The notes under the pieces: model-generated
Seen by the model: the letters and a program-made list of their open reading frames with translations, nothing else
Told to the model about the DNA's origin: nothing
Database searches by the model: none
NCBI RefSeq assembly: GCF_030997045.1
Contig: NZ_CP116899.1
Coordinates: 4,550,001-4,614,000, forward strand
DNA length: 64,000 nucleotides
Origin: Microbulbifer sp. TB1203
GTDB taxonomy: Bacteria; Pseudomonadota; Gammaproteobacteria; Pseudomonadales; Cellvibrionaceae
Direction of reading: 5' to 3'
Shown here: positions 18,705 through 27,320 of the stretch, in pieces
Numbering within the stretch: position 1 is the first letter of the stretch
Layout: each line of letters begins with the position of its first letter
Made by a program: the position numbers and the translations under genes

Positions 18705-19189
18705 TCAAGTGAAGCAAGCTTCACCGGCGCTGCCAGCACTACCGACACCTGCCCTGCGGCCAGAACGGCGCCAATCAACCAACGTGGTCTCGCTCATACT
18801 ACGCAGGTCATTCCCGGCAATCAGCGGTGACGCCATGATCGCCCAGAGCGAGAAGTGAGCACGATCCTCTTCGTCATTCATGCCGTTTCCCACTTCCATC
18901 AAGGAAAGGTTTCTTTATTTGCCTGAATATTGCCATTGGCATCTCGATCACCGTGCCAGCAGTCATCAATATTGATGTACTCATAACCTGCCGCTTCCAT
19001 GCCTGAGCTGACCATGGCATCGGCCATGTCGCGAATCATTTGTTCGTTGACATTACAGCCAAAGGTGTTCCAGCTGTTCCAACCCAGTTGCGGGGTTTTC
19101 GCCAATTGGTCGAACTTCTGAGCATGGCTTGTACTGGCAACCGCAACGGTTGCCAGCAGGCCGATAGTGCTGAGGAGTCGCTTAAACAT
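18705..19189 (-). pseudogene. GH27 alpha-galactosidase, internally deleted and truncated
   Basis: The first 96 codons are a good GH27 start: signal peptide ending SHAQKF, then PQLGWNSWNTFGC and YEYINIDDCWHG. At about 18900 the sequence jumps out of frame to a later GH27 segment (MMEVGNGMNDEEDRAHFSLW, IMASPLIAGNDLR). Roughly 150-170 residues between them, including the catalytic KxDxC strand, are gone, and the 3' end is lost after SETTLVDW. A good Shine-Dalgarno (gaagag) remains. It would have removed alpha-galactose. Confidence 0.88.
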
Positions 19190-19233
19190 GGAAATATTCT
19201 CTTCAATTAAATAGGAAGATTACTGGAAGCCTG

Positions 19234-21183
19234 TCAGTGCACGTCAATGGCAAAAGGCAACGCCGGCAGGTTAGCGGAGTTGTAAAGGTTGACCTGGGGA
19301 TAATCCGCCCAGGCGTACTGCAGGGCTGCTGGGGTTGACACCTCATCGCTCCATACGACCACCGCATCATCTTGAATTTCGGCGCGCGCCGGGTGATAGA
19401 CCCCATCCGCACCGGCAACTGCAAAGCCTTTAACGCTGTCGTCTTCTTTCAGATGTAACCCCTGGCCCGTGTGATCGAAGAACACCTGAATGCGCCTGCC
19501 CTTGACCTGGTATGCGCGATAGCTGGGTCCCTGGCTGAGCGCCTTGTCGCCAAAGCTCAACCGCTTCGCCTCTCCCCAAAGCCGCGTCGCGACATCCTGC
19601 TTGTTGCGGGGGTGAATATCATTGATATCACCGATATCAATGGCCGTGGCCATGCCGGTGCCCGGCAGGCTCAGGGTGCGGCTCTGCATGTCGCGCAGCA
19701 GCGCCCAGCTGCTGTCCGGCTGCGGGTATTGCGGCTGCATGAATGCGGCCAATTGCACGAAGATAAAGGGGAACTCCTGCCGCCATTGTTGGCGCCAGTC
19801 CTCAATCAATGTGCTGAACAGGTCGTGGTACAAGCTGGCCTCACCCGCATTGGCTTCGCCCTGATACCAGATCACGCCACGAAGACCATACCCGCGAATG
19901 GGGTGGATCATGCTGTTGTACAGGAACGAGGGGGTGTTTTGGTAGTTGATATACTCCGGTATGGGTGCTTCCACCTGGTTGCTGTAGTGCCAGCCGCTGC
20001 TCAGGTCCAACTTGCGGTCGTCATACTGCAGCCAGAGTTCGTTGGCACGCCCCACATGGGGCCTGTTACTCCAGCTATTACCCACTCTCAGGGCAATCAG
20101 GTTGCGGCCCTTGCGCAGCATGGCCGCGGGTATTTCATAGCGCGCGTCCCTGCCTTGCCAGTCTTCAACGGTCACCAGTTTCTCATTAATCCAAAGGAAA
20201 GCTCTCTCGTACAGGGCGCCAAATTCCAGCACCGCCTTGGCAGGCACCTTGTCCAGGGTAAACTCTCGGCGCAGCCACGCCAGGTGCTCGAAGTCAGCTG
20301 GCAGGGTTTGTTCGGTCCAGTCCCCAGTGGGGAAATCAAATCGATAGGCACCCGTGGCGAGCGCGTCTTCCCTGCTGTTAAGCCGCCGATTTTTCTCCTC
20401 GCCCTTTTTCTCATTGATTGCAAACCGTTCCTGCCAATCAATATCCGGCTGGTACACAGCTTCGGTTCTCTCACGATACGCAGGCAATTGCTGTAGTGAC
20501 TGCCTGCTGATCCAGCTTTCCGCGGGGGTGCCGCCCCAGTTGCTGTCGATAATGCCAACCGCAACGCCCTTCTCAAGGTGGTTCTGGCGGGCAAACAGAT
20601 AGGCCACGGCGGAAAAATTTTGCGCGGTTTCCGGAGACGCCGGTTGCCAGGCGCCATCGCTCAACTCGGCCTGCGGACGGGGAGCCGCTTCGTTGGGCAC
20701 CTCAAAAAAGCGAATCAGCGGGTAGTTGGCGGTGGCGATGATCTCGTCGGAGTTATTGATTTCCCAACTCAGCTTCCACTCCATATTGGACTGGCCACCG
20801 GCAAGCCATACGTCGCCGAAATATACATCCTGAATCGTGCGCTCGCCATCGCCCGTCACGCGGATGGTAAAGGGTCCGCCGGCCTTTTGTGCCGGAATGG
20901 TCACCCGCCAGCGTCCGTCGCCATCGGCCCGGGCAGAAAAGGACTGACGATTAAACGCCACACTAATGGTGCTACTGGCCGCCGCGCGCCCCCAAATGGC
21001 AATCTCTTGATCCCGCTGCAACACCATGTGGTCGGAGAATATTTTTCCCAGCTCAACCGCAGCCAATGCCTGTCCATGGGAGAGCATCAGCAAGAACAGG
21101 AATAGCAACTTGGCGATACCTCTACGGGCAGCTGGACGCCGCGAAGGTACGAGGGCGCTCATCGGGTCAGCTTTGAGCATCAT
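19234..21183 (-). CDS. Sialate-O-acetylesterase-type enzyme, CE20-like xyloglucan acetylesterase
   Basis: A 649-residue exported SGNH-fold esterase. taggag lies just before tandem ATGs at 21183/21180; an unusually long N-region leads to a hydrophobic segment ending QALAAV. Block I is GGQSNMEW with nucleophile S132; the C-terminal block DINDIHPRNK carries Asp/His; a jelly-roll domain (about 290-395) is inserted between the halves, as in the large sialate-O-acetylesterase family. Members assigned to CE20 deacetylate xyloglucan oligosaccharides in Xanthomonas, which fits the GH31, GH95 and GH3 genes here. Sialic acid is an unlikely substrate in this context. It is transcribed toward the GH27 ghost. 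Confidence 0.82.
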   Translation of the reverse strand: MMLKADPMSALVPSRRPAARRGIAKLLFLFLLMLSHGQALAAVELGKIFSDHMVLQRDQEIAIWGRAAASSTISVAFNRQSFSARADGDGRWRVTIPAQKAGGPFTIRVTGDGERTIQDVYFGDVWLAGGQSNMEWKLSWEINNSDEIIATANYPLIRFFEVPNEAAPRPQAELSDGAWQPASPETAQNFSAVAYLFARQNHLEKGVAVGIIDSNWGGTPAESWISRQSLQQLPAYRERTEAVYQPDIDWQERFAINEKKGEEKNRRLNSREDALATGAYRFDFPTGDWTEQTLPADFEHLAWLRREFTLDKVPAKAVLEFGALYERAFLWINEKLVTVEDWQGRDARYEIPAAMLRKGRNLIALRVGNSWSNRPHVGRANELWLQYDDRKLDLSSGWHYSNQVEAPIPEYINYQNTPSFLYNSMIHPIRGYGLRGVIWYQGEANAGEASLYHDLFSTLIEDWRQQWRQEFPFIFVQLAAFMQPQYPQPDSSWALLRDMQSRTLSLPGTGMATAIDIGDINDIHPRNKQDVATRLWGEAKRLSFGDKALSQGPSYRAYQVKGRRIQVFFDHTGQGLHLKEDDSVKGFAVAGADGVYHPARAEIQDDAVVVWSDEVSTPAALQYAWADYPQVNLYNSANLPALPFAIDVH

Positions 21184-21445
21184 TATCTCCTATACAAACG
21201 TAGACAAGTTCAAGGTACTGACCTGGGCTTGGCATCATGACAACGCAGTTAAGGATACCGTCACGAGTTATTGTCAACCGCAAGTCGAGGTCGTCTCGCT
21301 GGATGATCTCAACCAGGAACTGAATGCAGGTAGCCCCGCCAGCTAAGGGGACTGCTCGAACATTTCCTGGGCCCTGCACGAATACCTCGCCGCTGGGCGG
21401 TAAGCTCCTGTGTCAATGTGGGTTTTCTATGTGTGAGCGGTACCT
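21184..21445. other. Intergenic interval upstream of the CE20-like gene
   Basis: No gene is supported. A 70-codon minus-strand frame (21379-21167) overlaps the CE20 start and has no recognisable motif. The interval probably holds the promoter of the acetylesterase gene, but no clear -35/-10 pair stands out. Confidence 0.4.
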
Positions 21446-21476
21446 GCGAAGAGGCTCGCTATTCGAGCCTCTTCGC
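21446..21476 (-). terminator. Perfect 13-bp hairpin after the GH31 gene
   Basis: gcgaagaggctcg and cgagcctcttcgc pair perfectly around a 5-nt loop, six bases past the GH31 stop. There is no T tract on the minus strand, so it may be a 3'-end stabiliser rather than an intrinsic terminator. Confidence 0.65.
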
Positions 21477-21481
21477 GTGTA

Positions 21482-24427
21482 TCAAAAACTCAAATTAATT
21501 TCCGACCCGCCGTAGGTCACCTTCTGCACCGATGCGTTCGGATATTCGGTCGAAACCAGGCGAACATTCAGTTCGCGCCGTTCGGTCATACCTGCGAAGC
21601 TCCCCTGGCGCTCTCCGATACTCAGGATTTTCTTCTCGTCATCCCACCTTAGGGCAACCGTCGCATACTCGCCGCGCTCGTAGTCGTATGTCTCGTTGTC
21701 ATCCTCATAGAGGGTGAATTCCGCATCCGCTCCGGCGTAAACGGTAATATCGTAGGGCGCGTCGGGATTTTCCGTGGCGTACTGCAGCAAGGGGCCGGTG
21801 GGCAGGATGGAGCCGGCGCGCACATACAGCGGGATGATGTCCAGGGGTGCCTCGCGCGTATGTTCCTGACCACCGCGGATTTTCTCGCCGGTGTGGTAGT
21901 CGTACCAGTCGGCCCCAGCGGGCAGGTAAGTGGTGACACTGGTGTCGAACTTGGACCGGTTCCTTTCCAGCCCGGCGAGGTCCTTTGGCGTCCGCCAGGA
22001 AAGGCGGATATTGCGGTCACCATCGCCTTGGTAATACTCGATATCGAGTTTCACAGGTTCACCCTGCTTCAACTTGCGTTTGACGCCATGGTAACGGCGA
22101 CCGCCGACGTTCCAGTCCTCGATGACCTTTTCGCCGTCGAGATACAGGATGAAGCCGTCATCCCCCTCCAAACCGATCTCATACTCACCGCTTTCCGGCG
22201 CGACCAGACTGCCGCTCCAGCGCGCGGAGAAGTCATTCACACTCGACAGGCCCGGCGGCAACTCGGCCAGCGGCGGCCCTGGCCAGGTGTGATCCAGTAC
22301 CGCGTCGACCACCTTGCCGGCCGGGTTCTCGAAATTTCGACCGGCGAAGTATTGCCCTGCAAGGCCGGGCTTGTGATCGGGCGTGCGCAGGTAGGCGGCA
22401 GGAATCGTTTTGGCGGGCGGGTCCTGGAGATGGTACATGGACCAGGTCACCGGGTGCACCAAGAGTGAGGGACCGTACATGAAAGCATCGTTGACATTGT
22501 GCACCCGCCTGTCCCTGGGGAAGTCCATCGCCAGCGCGCGCATCAGGGTGTAGTCGTTTTCCGTGACCTGCCAGCTCAGGCTGTAGGTATAGGGCAACAT
22601 GCGGTAGCGCAGGTCGACGGCTTGCTTGAGCGCATCGTATACCGGCGGATCCAACTCCTTGAAAATATAGGGTTCGCGTTCAATACTGGTGCCGTGCACG
22701 CGCATGATTGGGTTGAAGGCGCCATACTGGAACCAGCGCGTGAACAATTCGCGGTAGGCGGGGTTCTGCTCGCCGCCCGGATAGTCGGTTACAAAGAAAC
22801 CACCAATGTCGTTGGTCCAATAGGGGCTGCCGGTGATAGTGACGTTGAGGCCGCCGCTAATTTGTTCACGCAACGTCTCCCAGCTTGCGAAAATATCGCC
22901 GGACCAGGAGGCCGCCGCCGTGCGTTGGGCGCCGGCCCAAGCCGAGCGGGTCAGGGTGAATACCCGCTTGTTGCCGGTGGCTCGCTGGCCGTCGTAAGTG
23001 CCCTTGGTGGTCATCAGGGTGTAAGGGTTCAGGTAACGGGAGAAATCGCCCATGGCGTTGTTGCCCAGGCTCTTGATGTCCGAGGCAACCTGATCGGCTT
23101 CCCAGCAGGCGGAACCAACTTCCACTTCCGTGCCGTCCATCCACAGCGCATCGACGCCCTTGTCCAGCAGGCCGCTCTTCACATGCTTGAAGTAGATTTC
23201 CCGGCCCTGCTCGCTGAAGGCGTCGTAGATGCGCGCCTTTTTTGAAATCCAGTGCAGGGGTTCGAAGCGCAACCCATGCTCGTCCAGTTCGGCGGCGAGG
23301 GGCGTGTCGTTACCCACCGACGGCCAGATGGAAATCATGAGCTTCATGTCGAGGTCGTGAATCGCCGAGGTCATGGCCTCCGGGTCGGGGAAGCGTTCCG
23401 GGTCCCAGACCATGCCGCTCCAGTTGCCATCCCATTCGCCGCCCCATTCGCCGCCGCCCCAGTACTGCCAGTCCTGCACGATGTAATCGAGGGGGAAGTC
23501 CTCTTCACGGAAGGTACGGGCGACTTCCAGTATGCGCTCCTGCGTTGGATAGCGCTCTTTACTCATAAACAGGCCGAAGGCCTGCTTGGGATACATGGGG
23601 GCATCGCCGGTGAGATCCCGGTAGGCGGAGACCACATCATCCATATCGTCCCCGGCCATGAAGTAGTAATCCACACCGCCGGGCGCGCTCTCCGCCCACA
23701 GGGTCGCGCCTTCGGCGTCGTCCTTGAACTTCATCGCTGAGTAGGTATCCCACAGGATGCCGTAGTTCTCCGTGGACATCATCACGGGGATGACGCTACC
23801 CACGTTGGTTTGAACCAACAGCAGCTCCTGGTTGCGGCGGTTCAACAGCGTTTCCTGGGCACCGCGGTTGATCTCCGTCTCATTGATAAAGCCGAATCCA
23901 TAAATGGCTTCATCCTGCTTGAGGGAGAAAGTGTTGGATACTTCGTAGCTCGGCGCGTCGGCGATCTCGACCTTTTCGATGCGCTGGGGCGCGCTGGCCG
24001 ATTCCCGGGTGTAGAGCTTGCCGTTGCCGTCGCTGAAACTTAGCGAGCCACTGTGCTTATCAATTTCTATCGTCAACTCTGCAGATGCGAGTTTGAGTGT
24101 GGTGCCGCCGTGCTCCAGATCGAAGGCAATGGGATCAGGCTGGTCGATGACCACAAGGCTCGGGTGCTGCCAGTAGTTCTCCCCCAGATTGCTGTTGACC
24201 CTGACCGTTTTCGGTCCGTAGAAAATGATGTTCTTGACCGTATCGCCCAACCTGATCTGCACGCCGCTCGGCAAGCGGCGATAGTCAAATTCGCCATCAA
24301 TCTCATGCAACAAAGATACAAGATGGCCGTTTTCATCAAGAGCTGGAGCTGAGGGTGGTGGTTCCGTTGTACATGACGCGGCCGCGACTGTAATGGCAGC
24401 GATAGTCGCCATTTGTCTGTAGTTCAT
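21482..24427 (-). CDS. GH31 glycosidase lipoprotein with C-terminally inserted PA14 domain
   Basis: The ATG at 24427 (preceded by taggaa) is preferred to one 30 bp upstream, since it directly gives a lipoprotein signal peptide ending in the lipobox AAASC. The 981-residue protein has an N-terminal GH31 beta domain, TIM barrel with nucleophile D431 in LWMDGTE and acid/base D511 in SWSGDIF, then a PA14 domain (about 690-815, GLAGQYFAGR to RLSWRTP) inserted in the C-terminal beta-sheet region. Family members include xyloglucan alpha-xylosidases and alpha-glucosidases. In the other GH31 of this window the PA14 lies before the barrel, so the two are distinct types. It is probably anchored in the outer membrane or periplasm to trim xylosyl groups from oligosaccharides. 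Confidence 0.88.
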   Translation of the reverse strand: MNYRQMATIAAITVAAASCTTEPPPSAPALDENGHLVSLLHEIDGEFDYRRLPSGVQIRLGDTVKNIIFYGPKTVRVNSNLGENYWQHPSLVVIDQPDPIAFDLEHGGTTLKLASAELTIEIDKHSGSLSFSDGNGKLYTRESASAPQRIEKVEIADAPSYEVSNTFSLKQDEAIYGFGFINETEINRGAQETLLNRRNQELLLVQTNVGSVIPVMMSTENYGILWDTYSAMKFKDDAEGATLWAESAPGGVDYYFMAGDDMDDVVSAYRDLTGDAPMYPKQAFGLFMSKERYPTQERILEVARTFREEDFPLDYIVQDWQYWGGGEWGGEWDGNWSGMVWDPERFPDPEAMTSAIHDLDMKLMISIWPSVGNDTPLAAELDEHGLRFEPLHWISKKARIYDAFSEQGREIYFKHVKSGLLDKGVDALWMDGTEVEVGSACWEADQVASDIKSLGNNAMGDFSRYLNPYTLMTTKGTYDGQRATGNKRVFTLTRSAWAGAQRTAAASWSGDIFASWETLREQISGGLNVTITGSPYWTNDIGGFFVTDYPGGEQNPAYRELFTRWFQYGAFNPIMRVHGTSIEREPYIFKELDPPVYDALKQAVDLRYRMLPYTYSLSWQVTENDYTLMRALAMDFPRDRRVHNVNDAFMYGPSLLVHPVTWSMYHLQDPPAKTIPAAYLRTPDHKPGLAGQYFAGRNFENPAGKVVDAVLDHTWPGPPLAELPPGLSSVNDFSARWSGSLVAPESGEYEIGLEGDDGFILYLDGEKVIEDWNVGGRRYHGVKRKLKQGEPVKLDIEYYQGDGDRNIRLSWRTPKDLAGLERNRSKFDTSVTTYLPAGADWYDYHTGEKIRGGQEHTREAPLDIIPLYVRAGSILPTGPLLQYATENPDAPYDITVYAGADAEFTLYEDDNETYDYERGEYATVALRWDDEKKILSIGERQGSFAGMTERRELNVRLVSTEYPNASVQKVTYGGSEINLSF

Positions 24428-24614
24428 TCTATTTTTCCTAAAACGCATGCTGCACACGGCAGGAGGTTACATGAGCAGAATTCATGAGCGTCAAATTTGG
24501 GGCATCAAGATGCTGCCCCTGTCGGAGATGAACAGTTACCATGTAGACAGTTTTCCTTTATTGCGAAACGAGATGGTATTCGAATTTCCGGCTATAGGTA
24601 TTTGTTTCCTGGAT

Positions 24615-26474
24615 CTATGGTGAGAACTGGACGTTATTAATGTAGAACGTAGCTGGATTGGTAACAGAGGTAAACGTAACTGTTTGCCATTTCGTAAAAT
24701 CGACTCCAGACATTGTGGCTAAATCAATAGAAACATGTTGCCAGGATGCATCGGAAGGAGTCTGTATATCTGTGGAATAACCATTAGTACCGTCACTAAC
24801 ATACATGGAAAGAACTTCACCTCCGGTTCCTCCTTTCACCCAAAAATCTAAAGTGTTGTAAGCAGATATATCATGTGTGCCCCAATCATTCGTATAAAAA
24901 GCCCCGTTCCAACCGCTTCCATCAAAGACATATTTCTGGGATGCGACACCAGTATTTCCGGGTACAACTGTAGCATCAGTACTTTGAGTAAGATTATGAG
25001 AATTGCTATAGTTCACAGTATATGAGCTATGCGTCAATTCGAGTGACTTGGCACCAAAGGAGATCGTATAGTTGCCATCTGAATCAGGTTGAATTACTTG
25101 ACCATTTTGTACAAGCTGATAGCCATTCGCGTTCTTTAGCTTCACCTTTAGATTGATATTATTGGGGAAGTGGGTTGGAACCTCCCAGGTATAGCTCGTT
25201 CCAGTTGAAGTCGCATTTGGTGTAAGGTCTTCAATTATTTTCTGCGCTCTCCAGTAGCCGCTTACCGTTCCGTAAGGAGCGTTCCAGACGCTGGATCGAT
25301 TGGTATCCAAATAGTCAATCAATAAATTGAACTGATCCAGTGGTAAGCTGGCGTCACCCACGCCATGTATCCCAAATACTATCCAGGCATGTTGGCTTAT
25401 TGCATTATCTACCCAACTCTTGTAGTGAGTATCGAAAGTTGCATCTGCCCCTGTAAACAGGCAAGAGATATTCATCCAATCGGGGGTATACGATGATTGC
25501 ATATAGTAAGTTCCGTCTTTACCCCACCCCCCCCTTGCTGAAATGTGCGTATCTTGCAGGTATTTTACCAGATATGGATCATTATTCGTGTAAGGATAGG
25601 CATAAGAGACAACCGTTGTGTCCATCGCTTGCTCTATCTCTGCTTGAGCTGCGACTGTTTCATCATAGCCTAAAGTATCGTCAAAAGTCCTTTCATAGGA
25701 TTGGGTTGGATTGTCGCTTGGTTGATAGTGATGTTTGGAGTGGTTAGCAATTTCATGGCCGGTCAAAGGGAGATTTTTCCAATACTCTTTTCGACTACCC
25801 GTTATTGCAGTTTCCGTTATAAAAAACGTAGCATCCAAACTTTTTGCATCTAATTCCGGGACCGCATAATCAAGCTGCGAATCAAGTCCATCATCAAAGG
25901 TAAGAGATACTGCTGACTGTAATCCATTCCAGGGCAATACTGTTACTTGTGGCCCGGTGTACGGATCTATGTATGAGAACTCAACGTTATTAATATAGAA
26001 GGTGGTATTAACAGTACTTGTATTACTGGTAAATGTAATTGTCCTCCAATTTGTAAAATCAACCTCGGTCATAGCAGAAAAATCGATGGAAACGTGCTGC
26101 CAGGATGCATCAGAAGGAGTTTGTATATTTGTGGAATAATTATTAGTCCCATCGCTAACATTTATGGATATAGCTTCGCCGCCAGATCCTCCTTTCACCC
26201 AAAAATCTAAAGCATTGTAATCAGATACGTCATGTGTGCCCCAATCCGTGTAAAATGCCCCGTTCCAGCCACTTTCTGAAACAATAAATTTCTGGGAGTC
26301 AACACCGGTGCCTCCTGGTACAACGGTGGAATCACTACTTGCAGATAGATTATTGCTATTGCTGTAATTCACAACATATGGGGCTGATGGTGCTGCTGAT
26401 GCAGTCTGCGACACAAGTGCCAATTTAGATAAAAGAATTAATAGAACTATGAATAATGAAAAATTTCTTTTCAT
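24615..26474 (-). CDS. CBM-CE4-CBM polysaccharide deacetylase, AT-rich
   Basis: A 619-residue exported protein starting after a strong aaaggagtga site; signal peptide MKRNFSLFIVLLILLSKLAL ending TASAAP. Two highly similar carbohydrate-binding-like beta-sandwich modules (about 30-175 and 470-619; shared SGWNGAFYT and DFWVKGG) flank a NodB-type domain with SLTFDDG at about 195, HEIANHSKHH and a later GIHG. It should deacetylate a polysaccharide such as acetylxylan or chitin while bound to it. Composition is markedly AT-rich beside the flanking GH31 and GH74 genes, so it was probably acquired. A paralogue at 27318-28790 shares the first two domains. The CBM family is not one I can name with confidence. 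Confidence 0.85.
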   Translation of the reverse strand: MKRNFSLFIVLLILLSKLALVSQTASAAPSAPYVVNYSNSNNLSASSDSTVVPGGTGVDSQKFIVSESGWNGAFYTDWGTHDVSDYNALDFWVKGGSGGEAISINVSDGTNNYSTNIQTPSDASWQHVSIDFSAMTEVDFTNWRTITFTSNTSTVNTTFYINNVEFSYIDPYTGPQVTVLPWNGLQSAVSLTFDDGLDSQLDYAVPELDAKSLDATFFITETAITGSRKEYWKNLPLTGHEIANHSKHHYQPSDNPTQSYERTFDDTLGYDETVAAQAEIEQAMDTTVVSYAYPYTNNDPYLVKYLQDTHISARGGWGKDGTYYMQSSYTPDWMNISCLFTGADATFDTHYKSWVDNAISQHAWIVFGIHGVGDASLPLDQFNLLIDYLDTNRSSVWNAPYGTVSGYWRAQKIIEDLTPNATSTGTSYTWEVPTHFPNNINLKVKLKNANGYQLVQNGQVIQPDSDGNYTISFGAKSLELTHSSYTVNYSNSHNLTQSTDATVVPGNTGVASQKYVFDGSGWNGAFYTNDWGTHDISAYNTLDFWVKGGTGGEVLSMYVSDGTNGYSTDIQTPSDASWQHVSIDLATMSGVDFTKWQTVTFTSVTNPATFYINNVQFSP

Positions 26475-26668
26475 TTGGTATCACTCCTTTCGGTGTGTTG
26501 TAGTACAAGTATTGAACCTGATCACTAATAGTTGACTTACGACCGAGCCATCCATAGCCCGGACTAGCAAATGTTTTTCCACAGTCTGCTAGTAGTTGTA
26601 AATCACTCCTCGTCCTACTCCAGAGAAATATACCCTGCCGTAAATATTGTTGTCTGCGGCAAGTTGGT
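26474..26668. repeat. Duplicated junction: GH74 3' end to deacetylase 5' end, copy 1
   Basis: Matches 28789-28983 over about 195 bp, including the intergenic sequence and the last 25 or so codons of a GH74-like gene. Together with the adjoining deacetylase genes it defines a GH74-deacetylase unit present twice in tandem. Confidence 0.85.
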
Positions 26669-26705
26669 CGGACTGATGTGCATCGCCGTTAATCCGCACC
26701 CAACT
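26589..26705 (-). pseudogene. GH74-like C-terminal fragment
   Basis: Encodes only SSWVRINGDAHQSDQLAADN, IYGRVYFSGVGRGV and a TAG stop (26589-26591), equivalent to the last 36 residues of the GH74-like proteins at 28905 and 31807, with a short deletion relative to them. At about 26705 it joins a GH5 fragment at a shared agcagttgg sequence, suggesting a microhomology deletion. Confidence 0.85.
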
Positions 26706-27144
26706 GCTTCACCCGCGCCAGCCAGCCGGGGTCGATTCCAGGGGGGATTGATCCGCACGGCTGTTCCAGGCAATCGGGATGCGGATGGTGTTGAAGCCGG
26801 CTGCCGCCATTGATCAGCTCCTGGGTCACCGCCGTGGCCCACGAGCCTTCGCCGTCCGACGCCTCCAAGGTGTTGCCCAGGTTCTATTCGCAGTTGGGGT
26901 CCGGGGCCGGCTCGGGGTCCGGGGTCGGCTCGGGGTCCGGGGTCGGCTCGGGGTCCGGGGTCGGCTCGGGGTCCGGGGTCGGCTCGGGGTCCGGGGTCGG
27001 CTCGGGGTCCGGGGTCGGCTCAGGTTGCGGAGTAGGTTCAGTTACTTGCCCGGTATCTGAGCTGTCAGAACCCCCTCCGCCGCATCCAGTCAATGACAGT
27101 GTCATAACCGCCATTAGTAAAATAAACGTACTGATAATCTTCAT
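26706..27144 (-). pseudogene. Broken lipoprotein-linker-GH5 (subfamily 4-like) gene
   Basis: ATG 27144 starts a lipoprotein leader (MKIISTFILLMAVMTLSLTG then C), followed by Gly/Ser and an EPTPDP repeat linker. Directly after it, codons that should read YGWNLGNT read CE-stop-NLGNT: the Trp codon is TAG. Beyond it remain fragments matching the N-terminus of the GH5 at 10759-12336 (NLGNTLEASDGEG, ARVKQ) with further frameshifts; the gene ends by fusion to a GH74 tail. It was once a surface-anchored GH5 endoglucanase or xyloglucanase. Confidence 0.85.
26896..27020 (-). repeat. 18-bp tandem repeat encoding an EPTPDP linker
   Basis: About seven near-perfect copies of ggctcggggtccggggtc (plus-strand reading) encode the Pro-Asp-Glu-Thr linker of the broken lipoprotein. 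A shorter, related tract lies in the intact GH74-like gene near 34040-34130. It is a potential length-variable locus. Confidence 0.9.
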
Positions 27145-27157
27145 TTTCCAAATCTCT

Positions 27158-27320
27158 TTACTTGTTACACAGATTACTTATCGGGTTAGACGCCGATGCC
27201 GTCAGTATTCCCAGCTTGTAGGGCAGATCTATTTCGCTGAGCTTGCTGACCATCACGTAACGGCCATCAGAAATGTTCGCGTTGGCGGTCATCCAGAAAA
27301 TTGATAAAAGTAAAGTGCTA
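27158..27320 (-). pseudogene. Ricin-protein leader joined in frame to a GH62 tail
   Basis: Minus-strand codons read STLLLSIFWMTANANISDGR, YVMVSKLSE (matching the leader and ricin start of the gene at 28905-31622), then continue in the same frame with IDLPYKLGILTASASNPISN and LCNK-stop, matching the C-terminus of the GH62 at 39386-40489. The region encoding the true start is gone and the 5' side is joined to the deacetylase at 27318. It is either an internal deletion of a ricin-GH62 gene or a two-gene fusion. Confidence 0.82.

Noticed and set aside
19234..21183. Sialic acid metabolism
   Set aside because: The esterase family name suggests it, but no sialidase or sialic-acid gene is present and the context is hemicellulose; a CE20-like role is more economical.
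21167..21379. 70-codon minus-strand frame overlapping the start of the CE20-like gene
   Set aside because: No family resemblance, overlap with a better gene, and no ribosome site.
24471..24617. Small plus-strand frame (48 codons) with an aggagg site between the GH31 and deacetylase genes
   Set aside because: It runs opposite to all neighbours, overlaps the end of the deacetylase gene and has no recognisable features; the ribosome-site match alone is weak evidence.
26896..27020. Tandem 18-bp units considered as a CRISPR array
   Set aside because: Units are contiguous, without spacers, and encode a Pro-rich linker in frame.
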